The notes under the pieces are model-generated. The model did no database searches. It saw only the letters and a list, made by a program, of their open reading frames with translations, and was not told the origin of the DNA. The translations under genes were made by a program, and so were the position numbers. A stretch of 64,000 nt of DNA, taken from Modicisalibacter sp033446685 (GTDB lineage: Bacteria > Pseudomonadota > Gammaproteobacteria > Pseudomonadales > Halomonadaceae). Shown piece after piece: positions 48,369-57,151 of the stretch. The number at the start of each line of letters is the position of its first letter. Within the stretch, counting starts at the first letter, position 1. The stretch lies in the NCBI RefSeq assembly GCF_033446685.1, contig NZ_JAWQLY010000015.1, positions 1 to 64,000 on the forward strand, given 5' to 3'.

Positions 48369-49364
48369 ATGACCGGCCTGGCGCTGTCCCTGGCCCAGGA
48401 TCTGGCCTATCGCCTGCGCGGTCACTGGCGACGTAGCCTGATCGAACCGCTATGGGGACGCAGCGCAATCATCGTCCTGCAGCGGGTGTTGCCCAGCGAG
48501 GCCGAGGCCCGGCTGCCGCACCGCGCGCCCTGGTGTCTGGGTCCCGAGAGCTTCGAGCGGCTGCTACTGACGCTCAGCGAGCTTTCGCGACTGGTCTGCC
48601 TGGATACCGCCCTCAAGCCCCATCACGATCCCCAGGCGCGCATCAGCCTGACCTTCGATGGCGGCTGGCGCGACAACCTCGAGATCGCCGCACCGCTGCT
48701 CGAGCATTACGCGCTACCCGCCAGCATCTTCGTCAACACCAGCTGGCTGCATCGGCCACACGGCGCCTGGCGCGAAACCATCGGCGAAGGCCTGTGGCAG
48801 CGCCAGCACCCGACACGCATTCGCGATGCGCTGGGCGATGCCGGGCTACCGTTGCCGCCCATGCCCCCGAAGCATCCCGACACGGCCTACAGCCGAGCCC
48901 TGCTGGGCTACCTGCTGCAGCTCGCCCGACACGACTCGCGCACGCTCGAGGCAACCGGCGACACCCTGCATGGCGATCTCGGCCAGCCCCGCCAAGGGCT
49001 CGACCCGTTCAGCATTCGCCGACTCGAAAACGGCGGCCTGGTCCGCTTCGGCGCCCGCGGCGTCGACATGCGCGCCCTCGACGTCCAGGACGACGCCGCC
49101 ATACGCTGGCAGGTGCGCCACTCGCGCCAGGAGTTGGCGCGTCTGTGCCGCGAGCCGCTGGCGGCCTTCGCCTACCCGGAGAGCCAGCCCTCGTTGCGCG
49201 TTCAGCAATTGGCCAATCGTTGCGGGGTTTCGCTGGCCCTGGCCGGCCAGGGCGGCTGGCTGGGCCGTCACGACAACCCCTTGGCGCTGCCGCGGATCGC
49301 CGTCAACCAACGCCTCGCCGAGAGTCCCGGGCGGCTGTTCGACCACCTGCTGGGTCAGCTGTAA
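48369..49364 (+). CDS. Polysaccharide deacetylase-like protein (NodB homology)
   Basis: A 331-residue protein with a NodB-like core: ISLTFDGGWRDNLEIAAPLLEHYALPASIFVNT (about 105-137). The normal TFDDG metal motif is TFDGG, so one catalytic or metal Asp is changed and activity may be reduced. A second conserved region (REPLAAFAYPES, about 268-280) corresponds to the C-terminal motif near the substrate. There is no signal peptide, which is typical of PEP-CTERM/exopolysaccharide-type deacetylases. It follows the glycosyltransferase-like gene and precedes typA by 92 bp. Confidence 0.75.
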   Translation: MTGLALSLAQDLAYRLRGHWRRSLIEPLWGRSAIIVLQRVLPSEAEARLPHRAPWCLGPESFERLLLTLSELSRLVCLDTALKPHHDPQARISLTFDGGWRDNLEIAAPLLEHYALPASIFVNTSWLHRPHGAWRETIGEGLWQRQHPTRIRDALGDAGLPLPPMPPKHPDTAYSRALLGYLLQLARHDSRTLEATGDTLHGDLGQPRQGLDPFSIRRLENGGLVRFGARGVDMRALDVQDDAAIRWQVRHSRQELARLCREPLAAFAYPESQPSLRVQQLANRCGVSLALAGQGGWLGRHDNPLALPRIAVNQRLAESPGRLFDHLLGQL

Positions 49365-49456
49365 GCCCCGCCAGCAGTGAAAGACGGCTCACGAAGGTAG
49401 CAGTGGAAACGGCCTGACCCTATAATGCGGCCCTTATTTCCCTGCAGGATCCCGTC

Positions 49457-51283
49457 GTGATCGAGAAACTTCGCAACATAGCCATAATCGCTCACGTCGA
49501 CCACGGCAAAACCACCCTGGTCGACAAGCTTCTGAGTCAGTCCGGCACCCTGGATCGTAAAGCCGAGGGCCAGGAGCGGATCATGGACTCCAATGACCAG
49601 GAAAAGGAACGCGGCATCACCATCCTGGCCAAGAACACGGCGATCCGTTGGCAGGCTCCCGACGAGCAGGTCTATCACATCAACATCGTCGACACCCCCG
49701 GGCACGCCGACTTCGGTGGCGAGGTCGAGCGCGTCATGTCGATGGTCGACTCCGTGCTGCTGCTGGTCGACGCCGTCGATGGCCCGATGCCGCAGACCCG
49801 CTTCGTCACCCAGAAGGCCTTCGATCAGGGCCTGAAGCCGATCGTGGTGGTCAACAAGATCGACCGCCCCGGCGCGCGCCCGGACTGGGTCATCGACCAG
49901 ATCTTCGATCTGTTCGACAACCTCGGCGCCTCCGACGAGCAGCTCGACTTCCCGATCATCTACTGCTCGGCGCTCAACGGCATCGCCGGCCCCGAGCCGG
50001 ACCAGCTCGCCGACGACATGTCGCCGATGTTCCAGTCCATCGTCGACATCGTCGAGCCGCCCAAGGTCGAACTCGACGGCCCCTTCCAGATGCAGATCTC
50101 GGCGCTCGACTACTCCAGCTACGTCGGCGTCATTGGCCTGGGCCGCATCAAGCGCGGCAACGTCAGGCCCAACCAGCAGATCAGCGTGATCACCAAGGAA
50201 GGCAACACCCGCAAGGGCAAGATCGGTCAGGTCATGACCCACATGGGCCTCGAGCGGGTGCAGACCGAGCAGGCCGAAGCCGGCGACATCATCTGCATTA
50301 CCGGCATCGAGGATCTGGCGATCTCCGACACGCTGTGCGACCCGGCCGCCGTCGAGGCGCTGCCGCCGCTGACCGTCGACGAGCCCACCGTGTCGATGAC
50401 CTTCCAGGTCAACGACTCGCCGTTCGCCGGCAAGGACGGCAAGTACGTCACCAGCCGCAACATCAAGGACCGCCTCGACCAGGAGCTGATCCACAACGTC
50501 GCGCTGCGCGTCGAGCAGGGCGAATCGCCCGAGAAGTTCAAGGTCTCCGGGCGCGGCGAGCTGCACCTCTCGGTCCTCATCGAGAGTATGCGCCGCGAAG
50601 GCTTCGAGCTGGCCGTGGGCCGCCCCGAGGTGATCATCAAGGAGATCGACGGCGTCAAGCAGGAGCCGTACGAAGAGGTGATCATCGACTGCGAGGAGCA
50701 GCACCAGGGCGCGGTCATGGAGGAGCTCGGCTATCGCAAGGGCGAGCTGACCAACATGAACCCGGACGGCAAGGGCCGCGTGCGCCTGGATTTCATCATC
50801 CCCGCGCGCGGGCTGATCGGTTTCCGTGGCCAGTTCCTGACCCTGACTTCCGGTACCGGCATCCTGACCAGCCGCTTCGACCACTACGGCCCGCTCAAGC
50901 CGGACGCCTCCATCGAGCGTCGCAACGGCGTGCTGGTGTCGATGGTTCCCGGCAAGGCGCTGGCCTACGCGCTCTACGCCCTGCAGGAGCGCGGCAAGCT
51001 GATCATCGATCACGGCACCGAGGTCTACGAAGGCATGCTGGTGGGCATCAACAACCGTGCCAGCGACATGGTGGTCAACCCGACCAAGGGCAAGAAGCTC
51101 GACAACATGCGCGCCTCGGGCAACGACGAGAACATCGTGCTGACTCCGCCGGTACGCTTCAGCCTCGAGCAGGCGATCGAGTTCCTCGACGACGACGAAC
51201 TGGTCGAGATCACGCCCAACCACATCCGGTTGCGCAAGAAGCATCTCACCGAGAACGAGCGCAAGCGCGCCAGCAAGAAGTAA
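49457..51283 (+). CDS. typA: Ribosome-associated GTPase TypA/BipA
   Basis: A 608-residue translational GTPase. The G domain has AHVDHGKTTL, the switch RGITILAKN, DTPGHADF and NKID, followed by domains 2 and 3, the domain-V-like GRGELHLSVLIESMRREG, and the BipA-specific C-terminal domain ending in basic residues. It acts in 50S assembly and stress or cold adaptation. Translation starts at a GTG with AGGA upstream; no ATG fits the family N terminus MIEKLRNIAIIAHVDHGKT. Confidence 0.96.
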   Translation: MIEKLRNIAIIAHVDHGKTTLVDKLLSQSGTLDRKAEGQERIMDSNDQEKERGITILAKNTAIRWQAPDEQVYHINIVDTPGHADFGGEVERVMSMVDSVLLLVDAVDGPMPQTRFVTQKAFDQGLKPIVVVNKIDRPGARPDWVIDQIFDLFDNLGASDEQLDFPIIYCSALNGIAGPEPDQLADDMSPMFQSIVDIVEPPKVELDGPFQMQISALDYSSYVGVIGLGRIKRGNVRPNQQISVITKEGNTRKGKIGQVMTHMGLERVQTEQAEAGDIICITGIEDLAISDTLCDPAAVEALPPLTVDEPTVSMTFQVNDSPFAGKDGKYVTSRNIKDRLDQELIHNVALRVEQGESPEKFKVSGRGELHLSVLIESMRREGFELAVGRPEVIIKEIDGVKQEPYEEVIIDCEEQHQGAVMEELGYRKGELTNMNPDGKGRVRLDFIIPARGLIGFRGQFLTLTSGTGILTSRFDHYGPLKPDASIERRNGVLVSMVPGKALAYALYALQERGKLIIDHGTEVYEGMLVGINNRASDMVVNPTKGKKLDNMRASGNDENIVLTPPVRFSLEQAIEFLDDDELVEITPNHIRLRKKHLTENERKRASKK

Positions 51284-51303
51284 CCTTTTCAGGGAACTTC
51301 CAC

Positions 51304-51336
51304 GAACCCGCCGGCGAAGCCTCGCCCGGCGGGTTC
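51304..51336 (+). terminator. Terminator of typA
   Basis: GAACCCGCCGG and CCGGCGGGTTC pair over 11 bp with an 11-nt loop, followed by a T-rich stretch (ATCGTTTCTTG). Confidence 0.75.
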
Positions 51337-51438
51337 ATCGTTTCTTGATCCGGTCGTCTCCTGGGCCAACTGCCCGGCGGGCCCATGGCAGAGCTCTGCT
51401 ACCGCTTCCGACCACGCACCGGGCCCGGTCCGCGAGGC

Positions 51439-51900
51439 TCAGGGCTGCACCGCGGCCACGTTGACGCCGATCTCGTAGACCAGTTCGCCGCCATGCTCAG
51501 CGGTCATCAGCATCAGCGCGATGCCCACCAGCCCCGCGATCGGTACCACCCAGGACAGCACCCGGTTGAGCGTGATTCGCCGCCAGTAGATCACTGCCTG
51601 CACCAGGGTCAGCACGCCGAACAGCGTCAAGGTGGTCATCGCCAGTCCCTCATGAGCCTCAATGGGCGCAGTCGGGAACCCCTTCTCTTTGGCGATATCC
51701 ATCGCCACATCGCCGAAACCGGCCGCGACAGCCCCGCCGAGGGTGCCCAGGGCCAGTAGCCACAGCGACGCCTGCTGCCAGCTTCGACGCCGCTCGAACG
51801 ACTCGCCGCGCAACACCACCAGGCACTGACAGGCCACGGCCAGCAGCCAGAGCACGATAGGAAAATGGACCAGCATGGGATGAATATGAGCAAGCGACAT
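51439..51900 (-). CDS. DUF2231 integral membrane protein
   Basis: A 153-residue protein with four predicted membrane helices, beginning MSLAHIHPMLVHFPIVLWLL; the HPxxVHFP motif is the DUF2231 hallmark. A charged loop with AKEKGFP lies between helices 2 and 3. The family is often found near heme or cytochrome functions, but its role is unknown. The ATG at 51900 has GGGAGGC upstream. It converges with typA. Confidence 0.85.
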   Translation of the reverse strand: MSLAHIHPMLVHFPIVLWLLAVACQCLVVLRGESFERRRSWQQASLWLLALGTLGGAVAAGFGDVAMDIAKEKGFPTAPIEAHEGLAMTTLTLFGVLTLVQAVIYWRRITLNRVLSWVVPIAGLVGIALMLMTAEHGGELVYEIGVNVAAVQP

Positions 51901-52168
51901 CGGGTGCCTCCCGTTACCAGGGGCGTAACCGCGTTCCCGCACGTCGCGAGCCGGCCACGCGTTATCGATCCTTACCCATGCAGCACAGCGCATGCAGCTT
52001 AACGTCGCCTTAACGCCCGGGCACAAAGCTACCTATGGACGATACGTGAGTGTCACGCCGCCCAGGCAGCAGCCGCGGACGGCGCCTGAACCGATCGGGC
52101 TGGCAATCGGTTCGATGGCTTGTCTACGCTGACAAGGCCATTCATTGCCGACGCCAAGGAGAGACGCG

Positions 52169-52372
52169 ATGGCCGAGTTGGGAACCTGCGCCTGCACGGG
52201 CTGCGAAAACGAAGTCACCAGCGACAATGCCGCGCTCAGCGAAGGCCAGGCATACTGCTGCACCGGCTGCGCCGCCGGTCATCCGCAAGGCATGCCCTGC
52301 TCGCACCAGGACTGCCCCTGCACCGAGCTCAACCGCCCGCCGTCCGGCGAGCTGACTCGGGAAGGCTTTTAA
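52169..52372 (+). CDS. Bacterial metallothionein (SmtA/BmtA-like)
   Basis: A 67-residue metal-binding protein with nine Cys and metal-coordinating His residues: TCACTGC near the N terminus, YCCTGCAAGH in the middle and CSHQDCPC toward the C terminus. This is the spacing of cyanobacterial SmtA and Pseudomonas metallothioneins, which bind Zn or Cd clusters. AAGGAGAG precedes the ATG. A tiny acidic protein gene follows 35 bp downstream and may share its message. No ArsR/SmtB-type regulator gene is adjacent. Confidence 0.9.
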   Translation: MAELGTCACTGCENEVTSDNAALSEGQAYCCTGCAAGHPQGMPCSHQDCPCTELNRPPSGELTREGF

Positions 52373-52407
52373 GCCATCACAACGACATCATCACGGAGGA
52401 TGAAGAG

Positions 52408-52584
52408 ATGCAGAAACAAGCCCGCGTCGAACCGGTCTTCGACAGCAGCGACCTGAAAGAGACGATCACCGGCTGGGTGGTCATCGACGAAAGCCAGCCC
52501 GACAACGAGAGCGTCGTCTCCGAGCACGCCACTCAGGAAGAGGCGCTGCGCGCCGCCGAGCACTTCGAACAAGCCGAACACTGA
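52408..52584 (+). CDS. Small acidic protein of unknown function
   Basis: A 58-residue acidic soluble protein (MQKQARVEPVFDSSDLKETI start, ending in a helix rich in Glu, Ala and His). GGAGGATGAAGAG gives a ribosome site before the ATG. The compact alternation of strand-like (GWVVIDE) and helix-like (TQEEALRAAEHFEQ) segments suggests a folded mini-domain. It lies directly downstream of the metallothionein gene; no function is proposed. Confidence 0.7.
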   Translation: MQKQARVEPVFDSSDLKETITGWVVIDESQPDNESVVSEHATQEEALRAAEHFEQAEH

Positions 52585-52636
52585 GCCGTACGGCACCCCT
52601 CCCTACCGATTCCGCCCGAGACAGGGCGCGCCAGAA

Positions 52637-52661
52637 CAACGCCGGCGAGTAGCCGGCGTTG
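52637..52661 (+). terminator. Stem-loop after the metallothionein pair
   Basis: CAACGCCGGC and GCCGGCGTTG form a perfect 10-bp stem with a 5-nt loop 53 bp after the small acidic gene. There is no strong T run. Confidence 0.6.
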
Positions 52662-52780
52662 CCAACCGCCGCCCCGATCTGCCTATCATGTGCAGGTCTC
52701 ACTTGGCGCTCTCCTGGAGCCCTCCAGGCGGGATGCGCCCATGACCCCGACCATTCATTCAGATGAGCTCGCGCAGGCCA

Positions 52781-53548
52781 ATGCCCACCTCGACGCACCT
52801 TCCCTCTTCGCAACTGCCCTTGGCGCGCCGCGACTGGGCGCTGTTTCTCGACTTCGACGGTACCCTGGTGTCGCTTGCCGCCCATCCCGACGACGTACGC
52901 GTGTCGCCGCGACTGAAAACGCTGCTCGGCGAACTCGACAAGACCTTCGGCGGCGCCGTGGCGGTGGTCAGCGGGCGCCCGCTGGACCAGCTCGAGCGCC
53001 TGCTCGCGCCGATCTCCCTGCCGATGGCCGGCGTTCACGGGCTGGAGTGGCGTGACGCCGACGGCACGCGCCACACGGCGGTCGATCAGCCCGCCCAACT
53101 GGCCTCCTGCCGCGACGCCCTGGCGGCCTTCGTCGAGGCCCATCCCGGCCTGTATTACGAGGACAAGGGGGTCTCGCTGACCTTGCATTACCGCGGCGCC
53201 CCGCAACTCGCCGAGGCGTGCCGGGAGTTCTTCGAGACCCAGCATCGAGCGCTTGGCGAAACCTTCGAGCTGGTCCCCGGCAAGTGTGTCCTTGAACTGC
53301 GCCCCAGCGGGTACCATAAAGGAACCGCCGTTGCCCGCCTGCTCGACGAAACGCCGGCCTTCCAGGCCCGCACGCCGGTATTCATTGGCGACGACGTCAC
53401 CGACGAAGACGCCTTTCGCATTGTCAACGCTCGCGGCGGGCATTCCGTGCGTGTCGGCAGCCAGGATGAGACTGCCGCAACCTGCTACCTTGAATCAGTA
53501 CAGGAGGTACTGACATGGCTGGAGAGCCTGACAACGCAAGACCCTTGA
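52781..53548 (+). CDS. otsB: Trehalose-6-phosphate phosphatase
   Basis: A 255-residue HAD-type phosphatase that releases trehalose from trehalose 6-phosphate. Motif I is LFLDFDGTLV, the sugar-binding cap follows, and GDDVTDEDAF is motif IV. The ATG at 52781 has AGG upstream; an ATG six codons earlier is an alternative. It is the first gene of otsB-GH15-otsA, and its end overlaps the GH15 gene by 34 bp, so the three are one transcript making an osmoprotectant. Confidence 0.93.
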   Translation: MPTSTHLPSSQLPLARRDWALFLDFDGTLVSLAAHPDDVRVSPRLKTLLGELDKTFGGAVAVVSGRPLDQLERLLAPISLPMAGVHGLEWRDADGTRHTAVDQPAQLASCRDALAAFVEAHPGLYYEDKGVSLTLHYRGAPQLAEACREFFETQHRALGETFELVPGKCVLELRPSGYHKGTAVARLLDETPAFQARTPVFIGDDVTDEDAFRIVNARGGHSVRVGSQDETAATCYLESVQEVLTWLESLTTQDP

Positions 53549-55341
53549 TCCCGCCCCACGCTGCGGAACACAACCTCGAACTCGGCCTCATCGGCAACTG
53601 CCAGGTCGGCGCGCTGATCGACAACCAGGCACGCATCGTCTGGTGTTGTCTGCCCCGCTTCGATGGCGATCCGTTCTTCTCGTATCTGATGGACACCCAG
53701 GATCGCGGCTATTTCGGCATCGAACTGCAGGACCTGGTCGATACCAAGCAGTACTACCAGCGCAACACCGCGATCATGTGCACCGAACTCACCGACAAGT
53801 ACGGCGGGCGCATTCGCATCAGTGACTTCTGCCCGCGCTTCAGCCAATTCGGGCGGGCCTTTCGTCCGGTCGCGCTGGTGCGTCGCGTCGAGCCCCTCGC
53901 CGGCACGCCGGTGATCCGTGTCAAACTGCGTCCGACCAGCGAGTATGGCGCCCAGACGCCCGATACCACGCAAGGCAGTCATCATATTCGCTATATCGGT
54001 CGCAACCGGGTCACGCGCCTGACCACCGACGCCTCGATCACCTACGTTCAGCAGGAATCGCCGATCGTGCTCGACGGCGAGCTCAACTTCCTGCTCGGCC
54101 CCGACGAAAGCGTCACCGAATCGGTGACCACCATGTGCCAGCGTTTTCATAGCGAGACCGCCACCTACTGGCACGAATGGGTCCGCGGGCTGTCGATCCC
54201 CTTCGACTGGCAGAACGCGGTGATCCGCGCGGCGACCACCCTCAAGCTGAGCACCTTCGAGGATACCGGCGCGGTGATCGCGGCGATGACCACCTCGGTG
54301 CCCGAGGCCGCCGACAGCCAGCGCAACTGGGACTACCGCTACTGCTGGCTGCGCGACGCCTACTTCGTGGTCCACGCGCTCAACCGGCTGGGCGCCACCG
54401 CCACCATGGAGAATTACCTCAACTACATTCTCAACCTGGTCGTGGGTGCCGCCGAGCACGAGCTGCAACCGCTCTACGGCATCGGCGGCGAGGCGCGGCT
54501 CGACGAGTTCGACGTGCCCGGGCTCGCCGGCTATCGCGGCATGGGCCCGGTGCGTACCGGCAACGCCGCTTACCAGCAGGTCCAGCACGACGTCTATGGC
54601 GCCGTGGTGCTGGCGGCCAACCAGGCATTCTTCGACGAGCGCCTGGCGCGCCCCGGCGACGAGGCGCTGTTCCGCCGCCTCACGCTGCTCGGCGAGCAGG
54701 CCGCGCGATTGTTCGACAAGCCCGATGCCGGCATCTGGGAATACCGCGGCCGCGCCCGCGTGCACACCTATTCGTCGATCATGTGCTGGGCGGCCTGCGA
54801 CCGGCTGGCGCGCATCGCCGGCCAGCTCAAGCTGCCCGAGGACTCGACCCGCTGGCGCCAGCAGGCCGACCGCATGCACGAGGTCATCTGCCGCGAGGCG
54901 TGGAGCGAATCGCGCCAGGCCTTCACCGAGAGCTTCGGCGGCGAAACCATGGACGCCAGCCTGCTACTGATGCACGAGCTCGACTTCCTCGAAGCCGACG
55001 ACCCGCGCTTCGCCTCCACGGTCTGCGCCATCGAGGCCGAACTGCGCCGCGGCGACCACCTGTTTCGCTATGCCGCCGCCGACGATTTCGGCCGGCCCGA
55101 GAACGCCTTCAACATCTGTACCTTCTGGTTCATCGACGCGCTCTGGGCGATCGGTCGCAAGGAGGAAGCAAGGCGCCTGTTCGAGAACATGCTCGACTGC
55201 CGCAACTATCAAGGGCTGCTCTCCGAGGATCTGGACACCACGAATCACGAACTGTGGGGCAACTTCCCGCAGACCTACAGCATGGTCGGGTTGATCAACT
55301 CGGCATTACACCTCAGTCGTAGCTGGGAGGAGGCCGTATGA
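53515..55341 (+). CDS. Glycoside hydrolase family 15 protein (glucoamylase/trehalase-like)
   Basis: A 608-residue cytoplasmic protein (no signal peptide). The N-terminal beta domain (NLELGLIGNCQVGALIDN, then WCCLPRFDGDPFF) and the alpha/alpha barrel with RNWDYRYCWLRDAYF and the C-terminal TNHELWGNFPQTYSMVGLIN are characteristic of GH15 proteins. Family members hydrolyse glucans or trehalose. Because it lies between otsB and otsA, coupled to both (CAGGAGGT inside the otsB end; 4-bp overlap with otsA), trehalase activity is attractive but unproven. Confidence 0.88.
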   Translation: MAGEPDNARPLIPPHAAEHNLELGLIGNCQVGALIDNQARIVWCCLPRFDGDPFFSYLMDTQDRGYFGIELQDLVDTKQYYQRNTAIMCTELTDKYGGRIRISDFCPRFSQFGRAFRPVALVRRVEPLAGTPVIRVKLRPTSEYGAQTPDTTQGSHHIRYIGRNRVTRLTTDASITYVQQESPIVLDGELNFLLGPDESVTESVTTMCQRFHSETATYWHEWVRGLSIPFDWQNAVIRAATTLKLSTFEDTGAVIAAMTTSVPEAADSQRNWDYRYCWLRDAYFVVHALNRLGATATMENYLNYILNLVVGAAEHELQPLYGIGGEARLDEFDVPGLAGYRGMGPVRTGNAAYQQVQHDVYGAVVLAANQAFFDERLARPGDEALFRRLTLLGEQAARLFDKPDAGIWEYRGRARVHTYSSIMCWAACDRLARIAGQLKLPEDSTRWRQQADRMHEVICREAWSESRQAFTESFGGETMDASLLLMHELDFLEADDPRFASTVCAIEAELRRGDHLFRYAAADDFGRPENAFNICTFWFIDALWAIGRKEEARRLFENMLDCRNYQGLLSEDLDTTNHELWGNFPQTYSMVGLINSALHLSRSWEEAV

Positions 55342-56723
55342 CCCGTCTCGTCGTCATTTCCAATCGCGTATCCATCCCCGAACCCGGCAAGCCCCAGGCC
55401 GGCGGCCTGGCCGTGGCGATCACCGGCGCCCTCAACGAATATGGCGGCATGTGGTTCGGCTGGGACGGCAAGGTCAGTCAGTCGGCGACCAGCCGCCCCA
55501 ATACCGTGCAACACGACAACATCACCTACGCCACCCTGCCGTTGTCCAAGGAAGACTACGACGACTATTACCTCGGCTTTTCCAACGAGGTCGTCTGGCC
55601 GGTCTTCCACTTCAACCTCGGCGCCATGGATTTCCGGCTCAACTACGCCAAGGCCTACCAGCGGGTCAACGAGCGCTTTGCCAGCTCGCTGAGCACGCTG
55701 CTCGAAGGCGGCGAACTGATCTGGGTGCACGACTATCATCTACTGCCGCTGGGCAAAGAGCTGCGCGGGCAAGGCGTCACCGACCCGATCGGCTTCTTCC
55801 TGCACATTCCGTTCCCCAGTTACGACTTGCTGCGCGCCCTGCCCGGCTATCGCGAACTGCTCGACGACCTGCTGCATTACGACCTGCTCGGCTTCCAGAC
55901 CGACAACGACCTGCACGCCTTCCGCCAGGCGGTGATCGAGACCTTCGATGCCGTGGTCTTCGGCGACACCATCGAATGCAACGGCAAGCAGGTGCGCACC
56001 GGCGTCTACCCGGTGGGCATCGACGCCGATGAGCTGGCCGACGAGGCCGAGCGCTCCTGCGCCAATGAACAGGCGCGTCAGCTCAAGCAGGATCTCGGCG
56101 AGCGCGACCTGATCATCGGCGCCGACCGGCTCGACTACTCCAAGGGTCTGGTGCAGCGCTTCAATGCCTTCGAGGCGCTGCTCACCCACTTCAAGCACCG
56201 ACGCCAGCAGACGATGTTCATGCAGATCGCCAGCCCCTCGCGCAGCGCGATCCCCGAGTACGACGAGCTGCGCCGCCAGCTCGAGGAAATGGCTGGGCAC
56301 ATCAACGGCACCTACGCCGATCTCGACTGGGTGCCGGTGCACTACCTCAACAAGACCTACCCCCGCGAAGCGTTGATCGGTCTGTTCCGCTCCGCCCGGG
56401 TCGGCCTGGTGACCCCGCTGCGCGACGGCATGAACCTGGTCTGCAAGGAGTTCGTCGCCGCCCAGGACCCCGACGACCCCGGCGTGCTGGTGCTCAGTGA
56501 GCTGGCCGGCGCCGCCAACGAGCTGAGCGGCGCCCTGCTGGTCAACCCCTACGACGTGCACGCCATCGCCAGCGCCATCGAACAGGCGCTGAACATGCCG
56601 CAGGAGGAACGTCGTGAACGCTACCAGCAGATGATCGGCATGCTCAGGCGCAACAGCCTGCTCGAATGGCGCCGGCGCTTCATGGAGCACTTGAGCCAGC
56701 AGAAGGGCGACGCCAAAGGCTGA
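55338..56723 (+). CDS. otsA: Trehalose-6-phosphate synthase
   Basis: A 461-residue GT20 enzyme that makes trehalose 6-phosphate from UDP-glucose and glucose 6-phosphate. The glycine-rich N terminus (PQAGGLAVAITGAL), HDYHLLPLGKELR, DRLDYSKGL and PLRDGMNLVCKEFVAAQ are OtsA signatures. The ATG overlaps the GH15 stop by 4 bp and has GGGAGGAGG upstream. With otsB it provides a compatible solute in response to salt. Confidence 0.96.
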   Translation: MTRLVVISNRVSIPEPGKPQAGGLAVAITGALNEYGGMWFGWDGKVSQSATSRPNTVQHDNITYATLPLSKEDYDDYYLGFSNEVVWPVFHFNLGAMDFRLNYAKAYQRVNERFASSLSTLLEGGELIWVHDYHLLPLGKELRGQGVTDPIGFFLHIPFPSYDLLRALPGYRELLDDLLHYDLLGFQTDNDLHAFRQAVIETFDAVVFGDTIECNGKQVRTGVYPVGIDADELADEAERSCANEQARQLKQDLGERDLIIGADRLDYSKGLVQRFNAFEALLTHFKHRRQQTMFMQIASPSRSAIPEYDELRRQLEEMAGHINGTYADLDWVPVHYLNKTYPREALIGLFRSARVGLVTPLRDGMNLVCKEFVAAQDPDDPGVLVLSELAGAANELSGALLVNPYDVHAIASAIEQALNMPQEERRERYQQMIGMLRRNSLLEWRRRFMEHLSQQKGDAKG

Positions 56724-56755
56724 GCCCGGCCCGCTGACTGAGCGAAACGCGACAT

Positions 56756-56791
56756 CCCGCTCCCCGACACGATAGGGAGCGGGCCGTTTTT
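56756..56791 (+). terminator. Terminator of the trehalose operon
   Basis: CCCGCTCCC and GGGAGCGGG form a 9-bp stem with a 10-nt loop, followed by CCG and T5. Confidence 0.88.
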
Positions 56792-56872
56792 GGTTAACCT
56801 ACAGCAGCCGTTCAAAAGACAATCTTCTATACTCAGCGAGCGGGATTCCCCGCTTTCGAGCCAACCGCCGCC

Positions 56873-56998
56873 ATGGCACTCAACATCTCGCTCTGCCTGC
56901 TGTTTCTCACCGTGCAACTCGGTTTTCTCAGCTACGTGGATCATCGTCTCGAGTATTCCGAACAGGTCGAAGAGGCAAGTGACGTAGTGGCGTTATAG
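56873..56998 (+). CDS. Very small single-helix membrane protein
   Basis: A 41-residue open frame, MALNISLCLLFLTVQLGFLS followed by an acidic tail containing two Glu-Glu or Val-Val pairs. Residues about 3-22 form one hydrophobic helix. A TATACT box lies 40 bp upstream (56828-56833), after the otsA terminator. There is no strong ribosome site. It resembles the many uncharacterised small inner-membrane proteins; coding is likely but not certain. Confidence 0.5.
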   Translation: MALNISLCLLFLTVQLGFLSYVDHRLEYSEQVEEASDVVAL

Positions 56999-57151
56999 AG
57001 GTTGTATTGAGTTGACTGACAGCGCACAACCGTCGACTCGTTCGGCGATACCGTTTACGTGGGCTCAGCTTCGCCACGCTCCCAACGATACCCGCCGGCA
57101 GGAAACGAGGCCTGGCTGCAATTCGCCAGGCAACTGCAAGGGTCGCTATCG

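Noticed and set aside
49355..51244. A 629-codon minus-strand frame opposite typA
   Set aside because: It mirrors the typA codons exactly and has no recognisable domain; the plus-strand GTPase is certain.
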